The notes under the pieces: model-generated | The model's input: only the letters and a program-made list of their open reading frames with translations | Databases searched by the model: none | Told to the model about the DNA's origin: nothing | From: an uncultured Lachnospiraceae bacterium | GTDB taxonomy: Bacteria; Bacillota; Clostridia; Lachnospirales; Lachnospiraceae | Direction of reading: 5' to 3' | DNA length: 64,000 nucleotides | Assembly: GCA_946414885.1 (NCBI GenBank) | Contig: CAMKQH010000008.1 | Span: forward strand, 1 to 64,000 | Part shown: positions 52,919 to 61,200 of the stretch, one piece after another | Layout: the number at the start of each line of letters is the position of its first letter | Position numbering within the stretch: position 1 is the first letter of the stretch | Program-made: the position numbers and the translations under genes

Positions 52919-53736
52919 CAATCATGGAGGCGTTTTTGCTGAGCCTCCAGGCGGCCATTGTGATTCCGATCGTCATATCGACCGCCGGTCTTATGAAGAA
53001 GGGTAGGAATGGCATCTTCCCGGCATTTTTTACGTTTGCCATGATGAGTATGTTTTTGAGTGCTCTCTATTGCCTGATTTTCTGTATCGTCCGGCCAGAG
53101 GAGAGGATGCCCTTTGCGGTGGACGAGATTGCCGAGTGCGCCATGCTTCTTCTTGTGTCTGCAGGGCTGGAGGCACTTTCGAGTAAGAGAAAAAAATGGA
53201 TGCCGCGGGCGTTTCTTTTTACGATCCTGTATATGAGTGCCAGCATTGCACTGTGGATCGCGTGGTCAGGTGAGTGGGTGCAGGACATATTGTTTGGATT
53301 GCCCTATGTTTATCTCGCGTATCTGCTGATCAGAGGGCTGGAGTATGTGCGTGCATGGGACACGGACGGAGAACGAATTTTTGCAGCGGTAATGAGCACG
53401 GTGATCTTGCTCATGCAGACGGTAATGCTTTTGATCACGAGTGAAACGGCGCAGAATTTTTTGAACTTGGGAAGTTACGCGATAGCGCATGGAATTACCG
53501 CATGGCTGCTTTGGAAGAATTACAGGTCGCTAAGGGATAAGAGTTACGGCGAGAAGACATTGTATCTTTCGATAACGGTATTCCTGTGGACGATTCTTGT
53601 GACGTACGTGAGCGACGGCATCTATTATAACGTTGCGCTAGCCATCAATACGATGACGATTCCAATCATATGGATCGCCGTGAAACGGCTTCGCGGAGAA
53701 GCTGACGGTGCGGAAGAAGGGATGGAGAACCCATGA
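52906..53736 (+). CDS. Polytopic membrane protein of the sigma operon
   Basis: The product has 276 residues and about eight hydrophobic segments with short polar loops. I do not recognise the family. It overlaps the end of the sigma gene by 13 nt and the start of the PrsW gene by 4 nt, so it is part of the operon. It may be a sensor or a partner of the protease. Confidence 0.65.
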   Translation: MGYLTIMEAFLLSLQAAIVIPIVISTAGLMKKGRNGIFPAFFTFAMMSMFLSALYCLIFCIVRPEERMPFAVDEIAECAMLLLVSAGLEALSSKRKKWMPRAFLFTILYMSASIALWIAWSGEWVQDILFGLPYVYLAYLLIRGLEYVRAWDTDGERIFAAVMSTVILLMQTVMLLITSETAQNFLNLGSYAIAHGITAWLLWKNYRSLRDKSYGEKTLYLSITVFLWTILVTYVSDGIYYNVALAINTMTIPIIWIAVKRLRGEADGAEEGMENP

Positions 53737-54383
53737 TTTATGCGGAAAACGTTTTGATTTGCATAACGGTGCCCCTTGTGATCGCCCTAATGTTTCTTCA
53801 GGGCAGTGCCAGACGTTTTGTGGCTTCGTTTCTTGCCGGCATGGCGGCCTGTCTTTTGGCTGCTTACGTTGGCGGTTACGTTGAACTTGTCTCAGGCCTT
53901 GGGGCAGAGGATACGGCCATTTTTCTCTCACCGATCATAGAGGAGATTATGAAACTGTTGCCGGTATTGTTTTACCTGATGCTCTTTGAACCGAAGGATG
54001 TGGAGCTTTTGCTGGTTGCCGTTGGGATTGGCACGGGTTTTGCGACCTTCGAAAACTGCTGCTACGTTCTGTCTAATGGAGCGCAGAGCCTTGCCTACGT
54101 TCTGATCAGGGGATCCGTTGTGGGCGTCATGCATCTCGTGAGCATGGTGGCGCTGTCCGTAGGACTTCATCTTTTGAAGCAATATAAAGTTTTTACCATT
54201 TCAGGGATTATCGGAGCTTTGTCTCTTGCAATGACGTTCCATGCGACGTATAATCTATTAGTATCAAAACAGGGGATTACCACTTACGTAGGATACGCAT
54301 TACCGCTTTTGGGCGCACTGATCCTGTATCCGCAGACGTATCGTTATTTGGGAAAGAAGGAAGAAAGGAGGCCGCCAGCGTGA
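53733..54383 (+). CDS. PrsW-type intramembrane protease
   Basis: The product has 216 residues and about six transmembrane helices. The conserved PrsW/CPBP-like elements are present: SPIIEEIMKLLPVLFY (EExxK), FATFENCCYVL (ENxxY), MHLVSMVALSVGLH (His) and AMTFHATYN (His). PrsW of Bacillus cleaves the anti-sigma RsiW in site-1 proteolysis. Here it is encoded with an ECF sigma factor, suggesting the same logic. It overlaps the next gene by the GTGA at 54380. Confidence 0.87.
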   Translation: MIYAENVLICITVPLVIALMFLQGSARRFVASFLAGMAACLLAAYVGGYVELVSGLGAEDTAIFLSPIIEEIMKLLPVLFYLMLFEPKDVELLLVAVGIGTGFATFENCCYVLSNGAQSLAYVLIRGSVVGVMHLVSMVALSVGLHLLKQYKVFTISGIIGALSLAMTFHATYNLLVSKQGITTYVGYALPLLGALILYPQTYRYLGKKEERRPPA

Positions 54384-54694
54384 AATATAACGCAGAAGAA
54401 GGATTTGAAGAGATCAAAAAGCGCGGTAAAAAAATCCGGCAGAGGCACGAGCAGCGGGTGAGACGCGTTTTGTATGGATCGACGGCAATACTTGCCATTG
54501 CGCTTTTGGGCGTGTTGGGAATGTTTACTGGGGCAAGCGCAGTGGGAACGCAGACGGTCTATGGCGCGTTTCTTCTGTCGGCAGAGTCCGGCGGATATAT
54601 CCTGACGGCATTGCTTGCTTTTTCGGTAGGCGTTTTGGGGGCATTGTCCGTGACGTGTTTCCGAATGAAGGATGACGGAGAGAAGAAAGAGTAG
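54380..54694 (+). CDS. Small two-helix membrane protein, paralogue A
   Basis: The product has 104 residues from a GTG start (GAAAGGAGG upstream). A basic amphipathic N-terminus (FEEIKKRGKKIRQRHEQRVR) is followed by a first transmembrane helix, a loop of about 25 residues with VYGAFLLSAESGGY, and a second helix. It is closely similar to the next gene. With two such genes beside an ECF sigma factor and PrsW, they are candidate anti-sigma factors or PrsW substrates, but no anti-sigma motif is recognisable. Confidence 0.7.
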   Translation: MKYNAEEGFEEIKKRGKKIRQRHEQRVRRVLYGSTAILAIALLGVLGMFTGASAVGTQTVYGAFLLSAESGGYILTALLAFSVGVLGALSVTCFRMKDDGEKKE

Positions 54695-54718
54695 ACTGAA
54701 AAATACGTAAATGACGGG

Positions 54719-54753
54719 AGAGGACTTAGTCAGACGACAAGTCCTCTTTTTTT
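54719..54753 (+). terminator. Rho-independent terminator between the two paralogues
   Basis: The stem AGAGGACTT/AAGTCCTCT (54719-54727/54739-54747) is followed by seven or more T. It ends the sigma-PrsW operon and separates the second paralogue and the giant gene, which must have their own start of transcription. Confidence 0.87.
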
Positions 54754-54869
54754 GTTTACAGGAAACGGAAAAAATTTAAGTGAGTAAAATTGAGAACTGA
54801 TGCAATTAAGTGATAGAGAAAGTGAGACGGTTGTTGAACGAGGGGGATTGCCGGAAGGAGGAAACTGCC

Positions 54870-55208
54870 GTGAAATATAGAGAAGATGAGGCGTTTGAGG
54901 AGATCAAGCGGCGAGGGAAAAGTTTGAAACAAAGGCATGAGCGGCGGGAAAGGCGCGTTTTGTACGGGGCGACGGCATGTCTTGCGGTGGCGCTGCTCGG
55001 CGTTCTTGGTATTTTTGCGGGAGTGAACGTCTCGGGAGCAGAGACGGCCTACGGCGCGTTTCTTCTGCCCGCGGAGGCGGGTGGTTACGTACTTACGGCC
55101 GTGATCGCCTTCGCGCTGGGGATTATGATTGCGGCATGCATCAGGCTGTACAGGAATAAGAACGACGCGGGAAGCACTGACGATAAAAATGCGCAAGGGA
55201 ATTCATGA
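54870..55208 (+). CDS. Small two-helix membrane protein, paralogue B
   Basis: The product is about 112 residues from a GTG with AAGGAGG upstream (54854-54860). It aligns with paralogue A along its length: FEEIKRRGKSLKQRHERRER at the N-terminus, a first helix with LLGVLGIFAG, the loop TAYGAFLLPAEAGGY and a second helix. About 60% of positions agree by eye. It is the first gene after the terminator and lies 18 nt before the giant surface protein gene, with which it is probably cotranscribed. Confidence 0.7.
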   Translation: MKYREDEAFEEIKRRGKSLKQRHERRERRVLYGATACLAVALLGVLGIFAGVNVSGAETAYGAFLLPAEAGGYVLTAVIAFALGIMIAACIRLYRNKNDAGSTDDKNAQGNS

Positions 55209-55226
55209 GATAGGGAGGAGAAGCAG

Positions 55227-58200
55227 ATGGAGTCAAGAAGGAAAAGGAACTGGAAGGGATGGATGAAGGCGGCGGTTTCCGTGGTTACGTCGCTGGCAAT
55301 TGTCATGATGGAGGTTCCTGGAGCGAGCTATGGCTTGATGGTACGCGCTGCGGGTGACTCGGAGCAACTCGTGGAGGAAGGCGAGCTTTCGCAGACGTCA
55401 GGCGAGGAGTTGCATGACACCTGCCAAAGCGAGCTTTCCATGCCGGCGTTTCATCCGGCACCGGTGACGGTGAACGGCGTGACGATCGCGGTCAGCGCGC
55501 CTGAAGGGGTGTTCCCGGCGGATGCAAGACTGTTCGTGGAAGCCCTGCAGGTCACGGCACAAAATGAGGTGGACAAGGCCGTGGAGACAGAGCGAAGCGA
55601 GAGCGTCAACGTGGCAGCGTCCTATACCTTTGACATTTGCGTCCTTGACGCGGAAGGAAACGAATTGCAGCCTGCGGATGGCAGCAAGGTCAAGGTCAGC
55701 TTTGCGCTCGCTGAGGTGGCGGACGGGAACCTGGAGACAAACGTTTATCACGTAAAGGAGAACGAGGTTACCGGAGAGCTGGAGGCAGAGGCGCTTGCAG
55801 TAACGCAGGAGATCACGGAAGCGACCGGCGAGGAGACCACGGCCGTCGTGGAGACGGATGGGTTTTCCTATTATACCGTGGAATTTACCTATCATGACAT
55901 GCAGTACGTTCTGCCTGGTGATGACAGCGTTGCCCTTGCTGCCATTCTGAATTTCGTGGGCCTTTCGGGCGACGTTGAGGGTGCATCCGTTAGCAATGCA
56001 GAGCTATTTTCCGTTTCGAATGAGAATGGGGAATTTGTCGTAACCTCCCATCAACCATTCACTAGCACGGAATGGCTGCGGGTTGTCATTGCGGGCGTAG
56101 AGTACGAGATCACCGTCACGGACGGCTGGGAGAGGATCGATTTTATTAACGAGAACGGTGATGATGATTACTATAATTATTTTTTCAATCTGGAGAGTTC
56201 CGACGATAAGGAGGGCTTTACGTTAAATGACAACGGTACGCATAACCGTTATGCAGTGAAGCCTGGAAAAAGCGCAACCTTTAACAACCGCATCGCCGTC
56301 GAGGGAAACGTCGTGCTGATCCTTGGCGATGGAGCCACTTTGACTTTTAATCGCGGTCTTCGCGTGGCACCCGGCAACACGCTCACCATCTATCGTCAGA
56401 GCGCGGGCACGGGCAAGTTGATCGCCAACGTCAACCAAAGCTATGAAGATGCAAAAAATTACGCTGCCATCGGTGGAAATGGTTCCGAGGGCTGCGGAAC
56501 GATTAATATTTATGGTGGAAGCATTACCGCTACCGCCATCGACGGCGCGGGCATTGGTTCCGGCGCGAATTATGACAGTTGGAACGGGTATAAAGGCGGT
56601 GGAACGATCACGATTAACGGTGGTACTGTTACGGCGACCAACCATGGCATGTCCGCGGGCATCGGCGGCGGACGGGATGATCGGAAAGAATGTACCATTA
56701 CCATCAACGGTGGTACGGTCAATGCCACTGGTGGCATATCGTCTATAGGATACTGCTTTGCGGCGGGCATTGGCGGCGGATATTTTGGCGGAACTGCTAC
56801 CATTACCATCAACGGCGGTACGGTCAATGCCACCGGCGGGTCAATCGGGGGTAGCAACGGTACGCCGGGCATCGGATGTGGCGAGGACAGTATGGGTGCT
56901 ACGATCACGATCAACGGTGGCACCATTACGGCCACGGCCGGCGGGTCTGCTGAGGCCATCGGTAAAGCTGCTTATAAGCAAAACCAACCACAAGTCGTGA
57001 AACTTTCGATCAATGCAGGTGAGAAGGTCACGGCTGGCGAAAGCGCGTCTGACGCGGCACCGGTCTATGCGGATGAACGCATTGGCGCTTGTAGCAACCG
57101 ATACGTAAAGATTACACCCTGCACGTCCCATGATCCCAATGCACGGGAATGCATGTGGTGCGTCAAATCTCTGGCAGCATATGAGACTTACGTAGATGCA
57201 ACAGGCGTCACGCAACCCAAAGTTCAGGCAAAGGACGTTACCGAATTGGCTGCGGAGCTCAATAATGAGTGGTTTGCAGTAAGATCCAACGTCACGGTAA
57301 ATTCTCGCATCAACGTTAAGGGAAACGTCAATCTGATTCTCTGCAATGGGGTAGAGCTTAAGGCGGAAAATGGCATTCACGTTCCCTCCGGCAGTAGCCT
57401 GACCATTTGGGCGCAGAGCTTGGATTCAAACGTTGCGGGGAAACTGACGGTACCCACGGGTGAAAGCGGTGCCTCCGGTATCGGCGGAAATGATAATGAA
57501 AATGGTGGCTCCATAACCTTTAACGGCGGCGTAGTTAACGTTGTCGGCGGCAGTGATGGTTCCGGTATTGGCGGTGGAAAAGACGGTAACGGCGGTACCG
57601 TTAAGATTAACGGAGGCAACCTGACAATCAAGGCAGGTGATAGCGGCAGCGAGGTAAGCGGCGGCGCAGGCATCGGCGGCGGCAGGTATGGCTCCGGTGG
57701 CACGGTAGTCATCACAGGCGGCACGGTTCACGTCACCGGTCATTCCTGGGGAGCAGGAATTGGCGGCGGTGGAGGCATTGGTCTCTCTAGCACTACAACG
57801 AGCGGCGGAGCTGGTGGAACGGTTACCATCAGCGGCGGAACGGTCTATGCCGTCGGAGGCCACAGGGCAGCGGGCATTGGCGGCGCCAACGGATCAGAGG
57901 GCGGCACGGTAGAGATCACGGGCGGTCTGGTTGTAGCAACCACGGACAGCGTGGACGACGCACAGGCCATTGGCCACGGCGAGCATAACGACAATGCCGG
58001 CACCCTGACCTTAGGTGATGATGAACATGTCTATGCAGGAAAAAACGAAGGCAGTTCCAAGAAGGCCGCAGAAGCGGATCGCGTTTCGGCCTGCCAAAAC
58101 AACAAATACGCGAAAATCGTGACGATAAAACCCCTAAATCTTTCCATCGACGCGAGCGGAATTTATCAGATCAAAAACAGGACAGATTTCGAGGAACTGG

Positions 58201-61200
58201 CTCGTTTTGTGCACGACGGCGGCGAAACGGCAGGACTTAACTTTATGCAGACTGCCGACGTTAACGATGCCGTGACGGCCATGGTGGGCACGGGTGAGAA
58301 TCCTTTCCGTGGCACCTATGACGGAAAGGGTAAGAGATTGACGGTGAACCTTGCGGGAGCGGAGTATTACGTTGCGCCCTTCTCTCACGTCAGCGGCGCG
58401 ACCATCACGAACCTCAAGGTATCCGGTAGCGTAAAAGGCTATATGCATCCGGCAGGTCTGGTAGGTCTTATGGATGGCACGGGAAATACGATTACGAATG
58501 TTCTGGTAGAGACGAACGTGACTGTCACCGGCACCCATGGCGGCGGCGTGGTGGGTCATGGCCATAATTCCTCCGCGGCGCTGGAGGGAGTTGCATTCAC
58601 GGGCTCCGTCAGCGGCGGTCAGCACGTGGGCGCCCTCTGGGGCTGGAGCGACAACGCAAGCGTCACGCTGAAAAATTGCTTTGAAGACGGAACCTATACC
58701 GGAACCGGCGTGAATCCCGTCGGCATTGGCGGGACGTCAGGGAAGACGATCTCGAACGTCCTGTATAAGAGCACTCCGGTGGGAACCCCGGATTCTAACT
58801 GGTCAGGTGCTGGCGCGAAGGCGTATCGCATCACCTCAAAGGAGCCTGCCACGTTCTATGTCACCGACGTCACGGTTTATGGTGCTGAGGATTTTGTAGG
58901 TACGTATTTTACCGGCGGGCTTTCATTCGACGGTAAGTATTATGGCGGGCAGGGGAAGGCGATTTCCCTCAAGATGAGTTATGGCGGGACGGTACCGGAC
59001 GGCTGTGAGGTTCAGTACGTCGTGGACGGCGGTTCTTTGGAAAAGACCGATACGGGTTATGTTTTGCACGTGCCGGCGCAGGACGTGACCATCAGCGCGA
59101 AAATTTCAGCTACGTATCCGCTGTATGTCGGCGGAGTGCAGGTGAAGACTGATAATTGTGATAAGCTGGACGTAAATCACTGGAGCTATGATCCTGATTC
59201 CAATACGCTCACGTTGAAGGATTATGAGTTTGAGGGGCAGGGATACGTTTATTCCAAGGATCAAGGTGCGATCATCTACTATGAAGGCGATCAGGATCTG
59301 ACCATCACGCTTCTTGGAACGAACCGCATTACGCCGGACGGAACGAGCTATGGTGACAGCGGCATTGTGAGCAAGAAGGCGGATTGTACGCTGATCTTTA
59401 ACGGGAGCGGAAACCTTTTCATTGAGAGTACGGGTGAGCCTCTGGCAGATTATAACGCGGCGATCTTTGCATTCGGCTCTGTCGTGGTGGATTGCAGCGG
59501 ACAATTTTACGTGGGAAATAATGATGCAGACGAGGGTATTTTCGTTAACACTGGAAAAACGGTGACGATCGGAACGGGCGTCAAGCAGTTCCAGGCAAGG
59601 GGCTACGTGAGAGGTATTAGCGGAACCGTCATCAACAATGTGGAAGGAACTGGTTATGACAAGTTTGACCGTTTGACCAGACTGACCGTTAATGCGACGG
59701 GCACCGCGCTGGATGACTACAAGAAGGTAACGTTCCCCGTCGGAGATTATAAGGTTGTTTTTCTGCCGGGAGAGGGCGGTTCCGGCTCCATGGAGGAGCA
59801 GGAGGTGTTCGAAGGAGAAACCTTTACCTTCCCGGAGTGTAAATTCACGGCACCGGAAGGAATGGGCTTTAGCAAGTGGGAGATGTCGGGCGTTGACGTC
59901 ATAGGCATGCCGGGAGGAACGGAGGTGATCGTAAACAACTGTGCCTCGGGCGGAATCATTACCGTGACGGCAAAGTGGACGGACATGACGGATTCGGAGA
60001 TTCTGACGGACTGCAAAGGAAAGACGCTGGTGTTCGATGGAAAGGCGCAACAGCTGGTGACTAAGGGTTCCGCAATCGGCGGAAAGATGAATTATGCCAT
60101 CGGCACAGATGATCAGACCGCTCCGGCTGCGGGCTGGCAGGAGACCATTCCGGAAGGGACGCTCGGCGGAACCTATTACGTCTGGTACAAGGTGAAGGGC
60201 GACAGTTTGCATTATGACAGCGACGCGAAGTGCGCCGTTACTACAATCAAGGCTATAGAGCTTACGGCTTACGTTGAAGATCGGGAGGCTGAATATAACG
60301 GATCCTTGCAGCAGGGAAGCTCGGAAGTAACGTTTACCGGTCTTTTGGAGGGACATACGGCGGAGATTAGCTACAACCCCGCATCTGGAAAACTGGTAGG
60401 AGTTTACGAGGGAACGTTTGATAAGGCGAGCTTTAAGGTCGTGGACGCCGACGGAAACGACGTGACGGGCGGCTACGTGCTGACAACAGTGACGCCCGGT
60501 AAGCTGACGGTTAAGAACAGAACTACAAAATATTATATTTACGTCACCATGAATTATTATTCCGATCAATATGATGGCCGTGAGCATACCGTAAGCGGAT
60601 ATCAAAAGGAGTATACCCGTGATGGCAATAAGTTCACTGTGGAAGGGTATGAGACTTCGACTGTGTCACGTACGTATGTTGGCAAAACGAACGTTGTAGT
60701 CACTGGAACGCCCGTTGTCAGGGATGAGGAAGGAAACGATGTGACTGCCCAGTTTACGGTAACCCATGACGAAGGGTATGTGGAAATCAAGAAATGCAAA
60801 TTAGGCATTGTAATCACGTCCCAGTCGAAAAGCTTTGATTATGATGGGCAAGAGCATTTCTGCAACAGGTACGAGGTATCTGTTCCGGCGGATCCTTGGA
60901 AGACGTTAGGCAACGAGGGAACAACGGAATTTTTGCTGAATGGTAAGGATTATTTGAGAATCACCCCGACGGCGAGCGGTGTCACGGACGTTGGAAGCTA
61001 CAGCGGAAACAATACGTTTACTTGGCAGATGGATCACGCGGATCAGTATGATCTCACCGTGACTTGCAATTATGGTACGATTTCCGTGAAACCCAAGGCA
61101 GTTAAAGTCACGGCACAGAGCAAGGAGTTTACCTATGACGGCAAGGCGCATGACCATGCGGAATATGACGTGGAAGGCCTTGTTGGAGAGGATGCCATTA

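Noticed and set aside
59106..60605. A 499-codon open frame on the minus strand inside the giant gene
   Set aside because: It is a shadow of the coding repeats; composition is unlike protein and the plus-strand frame is continuous with recognisable domains.
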